This document shows positions 1-11,000 of a stretch of 64,000 nucleotides of DNA, in pieces; the first letter of the stretch is position 1; every line of letters begins with the position of its first letter. This stretch comes from Pictodentalium vernedei. Its lineage: Eukaryota > Mollusca > Scaphopoda > Dentaliida > Dentaliidae. A program made the translations under genes and the position numbers. The stretch lies in the NCBI GenBank assembly GCA_031216915.1, contig CM062292.1:6449920-6513919 (forward strand), given 5' to 3'. A model generated the notes under the pieces. That model saw nothing but the letters and a program-made list of their open reading frames with translations, had not been told where the DNA came from and did no database searches.

Positions 1-1182
1 GTTGCCGCTATGAAGGTCATCCCACACATCGGCGCCATTGGGCCAAGGAGAGGCGTTAATATAAGTTGCATAACTTGTTCGCCAATCCTTGTAAAACAAA
101 TAAGATTAAATAAATAAAAACAAAACAAAAAAAAAAACAAAACCACATTACATACTACCGTTATCACTTCAAGAATAAAGGAGTCCAAAATTAAAACCGT
201 CGGTCAAGTGCAGAGCTCCATTCGCGATACAGCCCCTTCTTAACTGTTGGCACAGGAGTCAGAACTTTGGGGTTTGGGGAAGCCCTGACTCAAGAAACCT
301 GCACTCCTGAGCCAAACACGCACCCAACGTTCCGGGTCCGGGGTTACTACCCCCACTACCACCCTCTCCTCGCCCCTGCATACTGCAAACGGACGTTTAA
401 CAGTATTTTGTGAAGTGAAGACACATTTTTTTCCTTGTTTCGCAGTATAGCGGAAAATAATTGTCTTCCAGGCATGTGTCAATACTATTAGAATAATGGT
501 TATGTTAATGTTGTTCATTCGCAAGGCTAGCCAAGTTGTTGAAGGCTAACCGCTTTTCCTTTCCTCATTGCGGTTGATTGCGGTCAAGGAAGAAGGTCAA
601 GTGGAACGCATTCGCTTCAGGGCGTCGCTTTCTACTGCTCCAGACATTTTGTTTTGTTTTACGGTTGTTGGTACAAACTGTCATAAGAGCAAAGGTAAAA
701 AACTCGATTCTACGTGCTTGATTATCGGTCATACTGAACTCCGAAGGATACCGAGGTGAAGGAAAATGGGGTGGGAATAGAGTTGAAAACTCTGAAAAGA
801 GTATGTGGTCGTATATTATGGGTATATAAATAGATTTAAGCAATATGTGCGTGTTTTTATACCATATTTGAGAATTATGGGCGCTAGAGTAATAGCGTTC
901 GCTGAAAAATCTTCTCCTCGGTAATTAGTAGGTAGCTTGATAATTAGTATTTACAGCGTCTGCATCTCGGTAAGCGACAGTGTAAATTCTTAATCATACT
1001 GTGTCTTGTTAATTAGTTCTCTTTGTGGCTGTCGCTAATTGCAATCAAAGCCTACTTCCCAAACTCAACGCACATATTATGTACCGGGTATCAGAAAGAG
1101 AATGCGCTCCACAATCTTCATAAGGTGCACAACAAAGAAACCGCAAATAACTTGACCAGCCTTATCTTCAATTCAGATACAT
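1..1182. other. non-coding stretch with two small repeats
   Basis: No convincing gene is visible. Two features stand out. A block of about 45 bases at 379-423 (starting catactgcaaacggac) recurs in the same orientation at 1730-1781. A 27-base block at 740-766 (containing ataccgaggtgaagg) recurs inverted at 1394-1420 beside further cctcggtat units. These may be edges of old small elements. A reading frame at 240-524 on the minus strand begins with a hydrophobic stretch but has no other support. Confidence 0.4.
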
Positions 1183-1252
1183 CGTCGCCTGGGTGCTAGA
1201 ATGTCCTATGTCCCCTATGGGACATAGGACATTCTAGAACTCATGCGACGAC
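1183..1252. repeat. short perfect hairpin, family P copy 1
   Basis: The core 1196-1237 is a 19-bp perfect stem (ctagaatgtcctatgtccc) with a 4-base loop. Less perfect arms extend outward to cgtcgc / gcgacg. The same consensus (TCGTC..CTGAGTTC.A.AATGT..CTATG) is seen at 16941-17034, 18324-18391 and 44337-44480, so this is a repeated family of very short palindromic elements. Confidence 0.8.
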
Positions 1253-1922
1253 ATGGCTTCTCACGACAGCTCGATCTATATAGCTTGCATTTACTCGTAT
1301 AAATCAACAGTTTTATCACTTATATTGCTTCAAAGGACTTAATTATATGTCTGCACATATATTTAAACCTTTTAAACAGCCTTACTTACTTATTTTCCTT
1401 CACCTCGGTATCCCTCGGTATACTTCGATATCCCTCGGTATTTAGTAGGACCCCTTGATTATGGTCAAATGCTTTCAGTTGGTCAACAAATTTGGATTTT
1501 ATAGGAGGTAAGATCCGATACATCACCTAGGGGCGACGGGGCTGCGTTCTTTGGCTTCGGATGCAGGTTTCCAGAAATGTTTCTCGGAGAAGTTTTTAAT
1601 CTCCGGTTTTTCTGGCCAGCTGAGTCACTAATGGAGAGTAGGTCAAAGTGCAGTTTTTCATGCATACATTGTTGAGAGTATTTTGATGTTAAGCTTAATA
1701 AACTGCCAGCCTGTGCACTTCGTGTACCTTCATACTGCAAACGGACATTTGTGATAGGAGTATTTTGTGAAGTAAAGACTAGTAACAATTTGAACACCAG
1801 TAAGCAAATATGTTTGTGTTTGTGTATATTTTTTCTCCTTTTGGGGAGGTTTTCTCACATGAGAGGTCATCGTAAAAATGAACTCCGATGTCATTTGAAC
1901 ATTTCCCACAATTTGATTTCAC
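1253..1922. other. non-coding stretch, no gene seen
   Basis: AT-rich sequence containing the second members of the repeats described for 1-1182 (1394-1445 and 1730-1781). I see no coding signal. Confidence 0.4.
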
Positions 1923-3093
1923 TCACAGGTACTCGGCACAAGCTATGAATCGAAAGAAAAATGATATTTGATAGCATTTTTGAATCGATGCTGACATGCC
2001 CCCATAATGGTATAAAAATATTAACAAAGTACACAACTCGCTTTTCGAAAACGATAGCACTCATCTTCGTTATACACCCCCCCCCCTCAAAACTGATTCA
2101 CATAACGCCTCCAGCAGTACTCAGTGTCAGTTGAAAGGGGAATGAAAAAGCTTTACAGTGGTGTATTACACGACCGTTGGGTGTTCTTTGGTTGTTCCTG
2201 ATAACTGGGAGAAGTCGCAGAAAAGGCCGAAAACCATTTAGTCGGACAAGAAAGTGCACAGTGGAAACTGGGTTTCGAGCGACAATTATCCGATTTATTA
2301 TAAATAATTCCAGATCTCACTGTTTATGGAGGCAGATTCAAACATTAACCGTATACCTTTATCAATTACTAATCTCGGATCCACATTTATTTATTTCTGG
2401 CAATCACATTTGCCGTTTATACACTTTTTAGCCGTCACTTCACATCTAAAGAAGTTTTCACGCGTCCATAGATACGGTGAATTTTCCCCATTCTCCCATT
2501 GGCTTGTTTTAAATAGTAGCCAATGGGATGATTTTGTGAGCATCTCAGCTTCTATGGCCGCCGCTGGCTTCGTGAATTTCCAAGAAAAGGTTAGAAAATG
2601 TGTAGACGGCAAATGTGATTGCCAGAAATGAATAAATGTGGATCCGAGATTAGTAATTGATAAAGGTATACGGTTAATGTTTGAATCTGCCCTCCACAGA
2701 CAGTGAGATCTCGAATTATTTATTATAAATCGGATAATTGTCGCTCGTAACCCACTTTCCACTGTGCACTTTCTTGTCCGACTAAATGTTTTCGGCCTTG
2801 TTTGCGACTTATCATTGTTATCATGAACAACGCATGAACACCCAACGGTCGTGTAATACACCACTGTAAAGCTTATTCATTCCCCTTTCCATTGATACTG
2901 GGTATTGTTGATAAGTTGTGTGAATCAAATTTGAGGGGAGTATAACGAAGATGAGTGCTATCGTTTTCGAAAAGCGAGTTGTGTACCTTGTTAATATTTG
3001 TATACCATTATGGGGGCACGTCAGCATCGATTCAAAAATGCTATCAAATATCACTTTTCGTTCGATTTCACAGCTTTTGCCGAGTACCTGTGA
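1923..3093. mobile_element. 1.17 kb foldback element, family F copy 1
   Basis: The two ends are inverted copies: TCACAGGTACTCGGC at 1923 and GCCGAGTACCTGTGA ending at 3093. Arms of about 500 bp (1923 to about 2428, and about 2598 to 3093) match with scattered mismatches and small indels. They surround a roughly 170-bp centre (about 2429-2597) that is not inverted apart from a short cccattggct/agccaatggg stem. No transposase is encoded, and open frames in the arms are mirror images of each other. A shorter degenerate relative with the same end (aggtactcggcacaagct) lies at 54549-54835. This is a non-autonomous foldback or long-TIR element of unknown superfamily. Confidence 0.8.
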
Positions 3094-3437
3094 TTTTACT
3101 CACAAAGTGTATTCCAGTTCTAAATTATATAAAAGGGCAAATCACGTGGGACTTGATAGGAAATTGATTTTAGTTATACGAAAATGAATACCAACTTGCT
3201 TGTAACGATGGCTTCAGTTTTCCATCATAACATGCTCTGTCGTGAAAGGCACTGGATCCTATTATGTCGTAACTATAGTAAGTACGCAGTTTACTACTGT
3301 TCCTAATGATGCTGTAGGCAGATTCTATATTGCAATCTGGTGCTATCGAATTCACACAAGCTGCAGCAGCTTTCCATCGTCTGGAAATACATGAAGACAA
3401 TTAAAATATTGATTGAGATAAAACGTTAGTTGTTTGG
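3094..3437. other. non-coding stretch, no gene seen
   Basis: Unique-looking AT-rich sequence between the foldback element and the next MITE. I see no coding or repeat signal in it. Confidence 0.35.
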
Positions 3438-3439
3438 TA

Positions 3440-3695
3440 CAGTACGTGGAGAGTGGATTGTGACTAAATCACCCGCGGAGTGGAGTTATCACCCAAAGTA
3501 TCACTTTCAAATTCCGTATATATGGACAAAAACACAAGCAATGTTTCAGCCAATGGACCTCCGGGTTTAACCCGGAGGTCCATTGGATGGAACTTTGCTT
3601 GTCCTTGTTATACATTGCAACAAATTTGCAATTATTGCTTGGGTGGAATCTCCACTCTCCGGGTGATTTAGTGATAATACACTCTCCACGTACTG
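3440..3695. mobile_element. palindromic MITE, family A copy 1 (CAGT ends, TA target)
   Basis: A 256-bp element with ends CAGTACGTGGAGAGTG and the inverted copy CACTCTCCACGTACTG, flanked by TA on both sides (3438-3439, 3696-3697). This is the Tc1/mariner target pattern. Its centre is a strong hairpin, gccaatggacctccgggt / acccggaggtccattgg. Other copies lie at 43943-44199 and 59367-59622. The same centre is found in family B (45647-45961, 63203-63516), which has different ends. Confidence 0.9.
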
Positions 3696-3893
3696 TACAT
3701 TGGAATCTAACTTGTTCAGTACATCAGGGATGTGGCTAGAGGGTTTCAGCTGGGGGGGGGGGGGGGGGGGTGGGGGGTGCCACCGGAGTAAATTCCAACT
3801 GTGAGTGGTTTCGATAGGTGGTTGCACTGCAGCGCTGGGTGATATCTTTTAACCCTTTACCCAACGAATCGCCCGCATCCGCCCGCGTAATAT

Positions 3894-4863
3894 TGTAACA
3901 CTACGGATCGTGAGGTCACCTCAGGTGGGCAGCGCGTCTGGCCGTTGTGACACCAGACAACTGGATGTGCGAGGGTTACTGCGTTTGAAAACCTCCTTCG
4001 ATAGGGCCGTGGCTCCCTACCAAAGTAGTAGCGGTTCTCTCCTGTTCTTTGATCGTCTAGATTACGGAGGGACTCCTCTCCCCTGTGGTCTCGCCCAGTC
4101 TGCTGTCCACTGATCCCCTTCTCCAATGGCTGCACGTCGCTTTAGGGTTGGGAACAGGTTCTTTGTTACTTCAGTCAACTGACAACTCCAAATTGGTATG
4201 GTGATTATAATTTTAATAAGTCTAAACAAAAGAAAACTGGCCTCTCTTAGTGCTCTCTCTCTCTCACTCTCAAAGTCTAAGTGCTACTGCGGTGCTCTAG
4301 ATGGAGGACACACCGGGTGCTGGATGGAAAAAGCACTGCTGGATTTGTGGCGAACATCGACTTATATCACAAACAGCCAGCCCACACCTACTGTGGAATA
4401 TTGCGTTCTCATAGTGACTCTGCAGTATGTTAGAATATATTTCCAACATTTGCATTATCACAGTGACTCAGCAGAATGTTGACTACATCCTATTGTGCTT
4501 TGTCACGAAGGTTCAATTACTCTCTGTCAGAATACAGAATAGAATATCATGAGAATAAATCTGAAGTCTCATTATTAAAATATCAATTCCATCAGAATAA
4601 ATCTGAATTCTCATTATTCAATTACTCTCTGTCAGAATACAGAATAGAATATCATCAGAATAAATCTGAAGTCTCATTATTAAAATATCAATTCCATCAG
4701 AATAAATCTGAATTCTCATTACCTCTATCTCTATTATCTCTCTATATATATATTAGCACTTATTATATTAACACTTATTGAGGCTCGAAAATAAAAACAT
4801 AAATGCTTCAGCGACACACGCTTAACCCTTCCAGATGACTCAGTCCACGTTGACTCTGTTACA
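3894..4863 (-). repeat. 3' LTR of the gypsy element
   Basis: 970 bp, terminal TGTAACA...TGTTACA. It matches the other LTR (14233-15095) almost base for base, but is longer because a 105-bp unit is present twice (4512-4616 and 4617-4721) and because of one extra CT dinucleotide. Counted substitutions include C/A near 4014, C/T near 4116, G/A near 4406 and A/T near 4803. Confidence 0.95.
4512..4721. repeat. 105-bp tandem duplication inside the 3' LTR
   Basis: Two units of 105 bp, each starting ttcaattactctctgtcag, at 4512 and 4617. The other LTR has only one unit. LTRs are copied from one template and should be identical at insertion, so this duplication (or loss of a unit in the partner) happened after integration. 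Confidence 0.9.
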
Positions 4864-5333
4864 CAACTCCCCCAACCAAAGTTTTCTTGGGGAAACAAGA
4901 CAACTCTAGAAAACGAAAGTAACAGTGTCAACGAGGGCGTCTGTCAGGTGGGTGTGACAAAATATATACGGTAAAATACCACTACAACATCAAACTGGGT
5001 TCAACTGTACATAACCCATTTGAACTTAGTACTACTCTGTGACCAGGATTGCTGTGCAGCAACCTCAATGTGACGTAGGAGTATCGTCACATCGCGAAGG
5101 ATTCATGGACTAGAATCCTACCAATTCAACTAATACAACGTCGAATATACCGACTACCTTTCTAAAAGGTTTAAAGGGTCTGGTCACTCACACTCAACTT
5201 TCTGACTAGGATATACGATAGACATAAAACACCTTTGTTGATTACAGAAAACACTGATTATATTGTCTATATGTCTATAGAATTGCTTTGTCAACCAAAG
5301 TCTATTGTGTCTATGTACATCTCGCTTCACTTT
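4864..5333 (-). other. gypsy 3' untranslated region with polypurine tract
   Basis: Non-coding sequence between the envelope stop codon and the 3' LTR. Read on the minus strand, the LTR is preceded by a purine-rich run (ggttgggggagttg, plus-strand 4864-4877), a likely polypurine tract that primes second-strand synthesis. I see nothing else in it. Confidence 0.6.
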
Positions 5334-7631
5334 CTACGGAACTGGTGTGATGTACTCAGGGCCGGTTGCAAACAGAACACGGGGCTCTGCGTATACGAAC
5401 TCGCCGGTCTCTGCATCACGTTCAGGTGATAATTCTTCCATTTCAATCTCTTCTGGTTTCGTTGGACAAGCTGCTGTCGCTGTCAAGTACTCATTTGGGT
5501 CTGTGTTCCGCATAGGGTCGGAACCTGGTCCTGTACGAACTATTTTGCGCAATTCACTCAATTGCTGAATAGCCTCAAGTTGGCGGTCTTTGTTAATTTG
5601 TGTTTCTTGCAGTAAACGCCGAATCATCGCCGGCCTGCGTTTTCGGATACGAGCGGCTTCACGCCTCCCGTGCCAAATACGCAGCTTTAAACAGAGCTGT
5701 TTTCTACAGCAACAATATGCAACACATCCTAATACTATTAAGGCAAATACCGTAGAGGAGATACCGTAACCCCAAGGTTTTAACCAGGATTTCGTATCCG
5801 TCTCCGATATCGTATCAAGGTGTTCAAGTTGATCAATAAATGATTCTATTGGAATTGGATCGACGTCCTTAAGCTGTCTGGGAAAAACTACATTTGTCAA
5901 AGTCGGAAATTTCGTAAACAATGGGGACCATAAGCGGAAGTTTGTGGTGTTATGATTAATTAATAATTTCGTTTCCATGGCATCATAAAATTCTTTGGTA
6001 TTTCCATGTAAATATGCTATCATTTGAATGGTGGCACTAGTAGCAGAACATTTTGGGGGTAATTGTAACATGCCAATAGGTGGGTCAATAGTGAAGGTAC
6101 GTGTGTTGGTAGTATTAGCACATGAGACAGCAAATGGCAAAGGGTCACGTGTACTAACAAACCATACACCATGGGCAATTTGCATTGCACTGGGCAAGAT
6201 TGTATTGATTTTCACTTCCACTGAACAAGCTAACTGTATTGATTTTTCATTTCCCAGAAACAAAGCCTGACTGCAGTAAGCTTCAGGTCGTACTGTGTGT
6301 ATGACGCCATCCAAGGAACAAAATTCCAAAGTATTACTCAGACAGGTGTGTGCATTAGTTAAGTGAGCTATGTGTGTGCGTTTCTTATTTATTGTCAAAT
6401 ACTCGGTTTCCAGTTTATGTTGTGCTGTTAGGGATTTAAATTGTGGATTTAATTTCATAGTTGCATTAACCAAAGGATAAGGCAAGGAATATATCTTGTA
6501 TAGCTCAAATGTCTTACGGACATCTACTAGTGGTAGTTTCACTACAATAATCAACCGCTGATTCTCAAACACGGCACTACTGGACAAGTACTTGTAATAT
6601 TTCCACAATTCCGTGGTCCCATCGAAGGGCAACTTTAAATGAGCAGGTAGGTGCGTTTTTAAATCTACTAAAACATTGTGTAGCGTTTTTGCTTCAATCA
6701 CACTAGGCGCTAACTGTCGTGCTATCAACGAGTTAAATTGTGAGTGTAGATGTTCAATGTGAAATCTTGCTTGATTAGTCATTTGATCGACCTCATGAAC
6801 TAATAGCTGTAATTTATGATATAACTGTGTATAAAATTCCAGGAAAGCGAGTCGCATGGACACGGCCTTGTAAATGTCAGTTATCCGGGCAGACAGGGTC
6901 CTTAATGATGTTATTATGTGACTAATTGAGTGTCTGTTCTGTTGTACCTGTTTACGTGTAACATTCATTATGGTAAAACCTTTTTTAACCAGATGTTGTA
7001 GGGTTCGTTGATTCTTTGAAAGAATGCCAATATTATGGTTTATTGTGTCCAAGTCTGAGGAACTAGCGGTACCAAATAGAAACGACAGGGCGTCGCCTAT
7101 AAATGGCAATAAAGCTCGTCTGTCTCTGTGGTGCAATTGTTTGTAACCATCAAACTGTTTGAGTACCAACTCATACTTTTGCATCACAGAATTTATATCC
7201 TGAACTAGTCCCTGAAACAAGTCATCAAATCCTGAATGTAATAATTGTTTGGCCCACCTACCATGATTTATCCCGGAAATCTGCTTTTGGGTGGTTCCTA
7301 CTACTGGGGCTGGCGTAGTCCATAATTTAGTTATGTCCTTAATGTTGCCTGGAACCTCGTGAAATACTTTCCTTACACCCTCTATGCTCCTACCTACATG
7401 CTGTAAATATGTCTCAAAAAGTTCTAGGTCGATATAGAACCCTATCGTCCAGTCAGAATTCACTAAATTAATTTCTTTTTCCTTGTGGAAAATCACGTTA
7501 TGTTTCACTATAAAATCCCTAGATTTAGTTTCGTTACTGCTTGCCAACGCCGTTATCAGGACTATTATTATGAGTTGAAACATCATCTTTCTCCTGTAAT
7601 GAGAGAAAGAAAGTTTTCCTTCAGTTCCCAT
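5334..7631 (-). CDS. env: envelope fusion glycoprotein of gypsy element
   Basis: A 765-residue open frame downstream of pol, with the architecture of class I fusion envelope proteins of errantiviruses and the baculovirus F family. There is a hydrophobic signal segment at residues 16-32; the methionines at 16-17 are a plausible alternative start. A basic furin-type site (HRDRR) ends at residue 172 and is followed directly by a hydrophobic fusion-peptide-like stretch (LPFIGDALSFLFG, about 175-187). A heptad-rich region follows (about 195-300), then a cysteine-bearing ectodomain with N-glycosylation motifs, one transmembrane helix (about 620-642) followed by CCC, and a cytoplasmic tail of about 122 residues. 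In retroviral elements such a protein mediates membrane fusion. It is uninterrupted, unlike gag and pol. It was probably made from a spliced subgenomic RNA; I did not identify the splice sites. Confidence 0.85.
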   Translation of the reverse strand: MGTEGKLSFSHYRRKMMFQLIIIVLITALASSNETKSRDFIVKHNVIFHKEKEINLVNSDWTIGFYIDLELFETYLQHVGRSIEGVRKVFHEVPGNIKDITKLWTTPAPVVGTTQKQISGINHGRWAKQLLHSGFDDLFQGLVQDINSVMQKYELVLKQFDGYKQLHHRDRRALLPFIGDALSFLFGTASSSDLDTINHNIGILSKNQRTLQHLVKKGFTIMNVTRKQVQQNRHSISHIITSLRTLSARITDIYKAVSMRLAFLEFYTQLYHKLQLLVHEVDQMTNQARFHIEHLHSQFNSLIARQLAPSVIEAKTLHNVLVDLKTHLPAHLKLPFDGTTELWKYYKYLSSSAVFENQRLIIVVKLPLVDVRKTFELYKIYSLPYPLVNATMKLNPQFKSLTAQHKLETEYLTINKKRTHIAHLTNAHTCLSNTLEFCSLDGVIHTVRPEAYCSQALFLGNEKSIQLACSVEVKINTILPSAMQIAHGVWFVSTRDPLPFAVSCANTTNTRTFTIDPPIGMLQLPPKCSATSATIQMIAYLHGNTKEFYDAMETKLLINHNTTNFRLWSPLFTKFPTLTNVVFPRQLKDVDPIPIESFIDQLEHLDTISETDTKSWLKPWGYGISSTVFALIVLGCVAYCCCRKQLCLKLRIWHGRREAARIRKRRPAMIRRLLQETQINKDRQLEAIQQLSELRKIVRTGPGSDPMRNTDPNEYLTATAACPTKPEEIEMEELSPERDAETGEFVYAEPRVLFATGPEYITPVP

Positions 7632-8051
7632 TCCACTATTTTCTATCTCTATTTCGATTGGCGGCTGAATTTTACTACTATTTCTATTTTAACTGTATTA
7701 CTTCTACTCTACTTCACTTAACACTGATGAATGTATTTAATTCTCTCAAACTTCTAATACTTAATTCTTTTAACTTCTGATTCTCCACTTGCTTGCATGC
7801 GTCCGTGTTTGGTGCAGTTTAATAGGGCCCTAAACCTTACCAACACTAATTAGTAAATTATCCTACAATTTACTACAACGTTTTTAACACAGGGTTAAAT
7901 TATCGTTTAGTTATACACCCACATTCATCAAGTAAACAAAATCTCCCACTGTTGATTATCAGTGACATGTCAGTATCATGCAGTATTTTATTTACCTTTA
8001 AGGAGTTATGTTTACTCGTGGAAGCCTAGTCTTCTTCCACAATTCAGCAAC
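7632..8051 (-). other. pol-env spacer of gypsy element
   Basis: About 420 bases between the integrase stop and the env start, pyrimidine-rich on the plus strand near 7640-7720. In env-bearing elements this region usually holds the acceptor site for the env mRNA; I cannot fix it by eye. Confidence 0.4.
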
Positions 8052-11000
8052 TTACACAATCGATCGTAGTGCTCCAAGGACAGCATTTATAATTGCAATC
8101 CTATTGATTTTCTCTGGTTCACCTTCCTCCACACTTTGTCTCTTAGTTATCTCATTTGGAGTATTAGATTGACTTTTACCTTTAATTATCTCAGCTAGAG
8201 TAATAGATTGATTTTCATCTTTATTGTCACCTGTACTCATTGTAGCACTTAGATTAATTTCTAAATTGTCATTTGATTCTTTACTTTGATCCATTTTTGG
8301 TTGTTCTATTTCACTTATTTCACTTATTTGATTGTCGTTATCAGAAGAACTGTCCATACTCATACCTTCAGAGGTTAACTCTTCGACCTCCATTTCCCTA
8401 TCTTTTAACTGATTTTCGCGTATTCGCTTACGCAATTCTGTCAAGGGGATATCATCTTCTGATGATGAATTTTCTCTTGCATGCCTGTATCTGCAAGCTA
8501 TTCTGTTTAAGGGAATATCCTCTGAATCTGTAGCCGAATCAGATTCACTGCCTTCTGGGGGCACGACATATCTTTGTTGTCGTAATGCCTGATTTAACGC
8601 ACCCTTTTTGGGGATTTCCCAATCTAAATTTGCTTTTCTGATGTTTTCAGCATGACATTTAGTAGTTTTGCCAGTTAACTGATCCCTGAGTCTGAAACTA
8701 ACTGGCCCAGTTTTCTCAATAATTCTGTAGTATGGTTTCCATTTATTTTGTAATTTACTGTGCCTCTGATTATCTTTATAATAAACTGGGTCACCAACTT
8801 CATAGTTAATTTCCTTGCTATTTTTATCGGCATATTTCTTTTGTTTATTTTTCGCTTTTTTCAAATTTTGATGTACCAGTCGAAAAGCTCGATGTTGTTC
8901 TTGAAGTGCCACCTTATGAAATTCTTCTCCCAAATATTTACGATGTGGTTGTAATAAATTATCCAATGGTAGGACAACATCCCTATTATACAACAAATAA
9001 AAGGGGGAATATTTGGTTGATTCATTTGGGTGAAACCTAATAGCGGCCAATGTTTGATTTAAGTGCAAGTCCCAAGTTTGTAATTGATCTTGACTCAACT
9101 TTGCCAATACGTCATGTAGCATTCTGTGGAACCTTTCGACCTTAGCGTTTGACTGAGGGTGATAAAATGACGTCACAGCGTGACTTACATTTAATTTTAT
9201 CAACACTTCCTGTATGATGTGATTTACATTCTCAGTGCCATTATCGGTCAATATTTGTAAGGGTGCACCAAATCTCGGGAATATTTCCTCTAATAACAAT
9301 TGGGCTATCGTGTCTGCCTTTTTATCAGGGGTGGCAAAGCTTTCAGGCCATCCACTATAGATATCTATAAAACTGACTATGTATTTATTTCCACTCAGCG
9401 TTGTAGGGTACGGTCCACTGACATCTAAACCTACTTTTGCAAATGGGTAAGGTGGAATGTCTGTGAATTGCAATGGTGGCTTAACCTTTTGTAAATTTCT
9501 AGCCTTACAAGTAATACAATGTTCACAATATTTATAAATATCCTTATACAAGTTTTTCCAATAATATTTGCGCACCAAAGATGCAAATATTTTATCTATG
9601 CCTAAATGTCCAGCATCATCATGATATTGTTTTAACACTTCCGATTTTAGGTGTTCTGGAATATACATTCTCAATGTGGGATCATCATTTGAATTACTAA
9701 TGTAATATAGAATCCCTTTTATCATTATATTTCTACTACTAACAGCTGGTGGTGGGTTGTTGCTTTCATATAACTTAATTATTTCTTTAGATTCATCATC
9801 TTTTTGTTGTTCAACTGTCATGTCAAATGGTTCAATAGTTACCACTTCCGGTGGCTCAGGGTCTGGTGATTCAATCTCACACTCCACAAAATCTTGGGGT
9901 CTAAAGTTATTTGTATTTAAGACTCCTATCTCATAGGTTTTATCAGAAATATCTACATCTAGGTCTTCAGTAGGGTTCTCTGAATTTTCTAATTTATGTG
10001 GTAACCGAGATAACAAATCTGCACAGGTATTTTCGGTCCCTTTTATATATTCAATTTTACAATTATACCATGTTATGTTCAATGCCCAAGTCTGAATTTT
10101 CCTATTATTCATCGACGAGCTAAGCACATATTTCAAAGGCTGATGGTCAGTCTTAATTGTAAATTTTGCTCCATTTAAGTAATGATTTAATTTCTGCAGT
10201 GAATAATGGATAGCATAACACTCTTTCTCAATGGTCGACCACCGACACTGGGTGTCACTTAACTTGTGGGACAGAAAATAAATTGGTTTCTCATTTTTGA
10301 CTCCATACAGAACCTCTTCTTGGTTTACCTCACAAGGCTGGGTAAGGCAAGCACCTATACAGGTGTTACTAGCGTCAGTATATAATATATATTCTTTATT
10401 CAAATCAGGGTATCCCAAGCATGGTATTACCGTTAAACTCTCTTTTAAATATTCAAAAGCTCTTTGACACTCTTCTGTCCACTTATATTTTGCATATTTT
10501 CGTGTCAAATCAAATAGCGGTTTTGCAATCTCACTAAAGTTTGGTAGAAACCTTCTATAATAACTTGTCATTCCCAGAAAGCTCCGTACTCCCTTTACGG
10601 TAGTTGGGGGTTCTAGTGACCTAATTATTTCAACTTTTTGCATATCCGGTTTAATTCCATGTTCATTCACCACAAAACCCAAATAATTTGTTTCCCTTTG
10701 AAAGAAGAAGCACTTCTTCAATTTCAATTTTAAATTATGCTTTCTTAATTTCTGAAACACCTTTTCCAGGTGTTCAAGATGATCTTGTTCAGTCTTTGAG
10801 AAGATCAATATGTCATCTAAATATGCTAAAGCGAAGTCCTCACAGTCCTGCAGGACTACAGACATCAATTCCTGAAATATTGAGGGCGCATTTTGCAATC
10901 CGAATCCCATCACATTATGCTCAAATAAACCTCTGTGGCAGGTAAACGCTGTCTTTTCTTTGTCTTCAGGGGCCATAGCAATTTGCCAATATCCGGACTT

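Noticed and set aside
2326-2864. Overlapping frames ending KCDCQK on both strands as genes
   Set aside because: They are mirror images produced by the arms of the foldback element.
4198-4781. Frames within the LTR with repeated NKSEVSLL/NKSEFSL segments
   Set aside because: They lie in the LTR and repeat because of the 105-bp duplication; antisense to the element.
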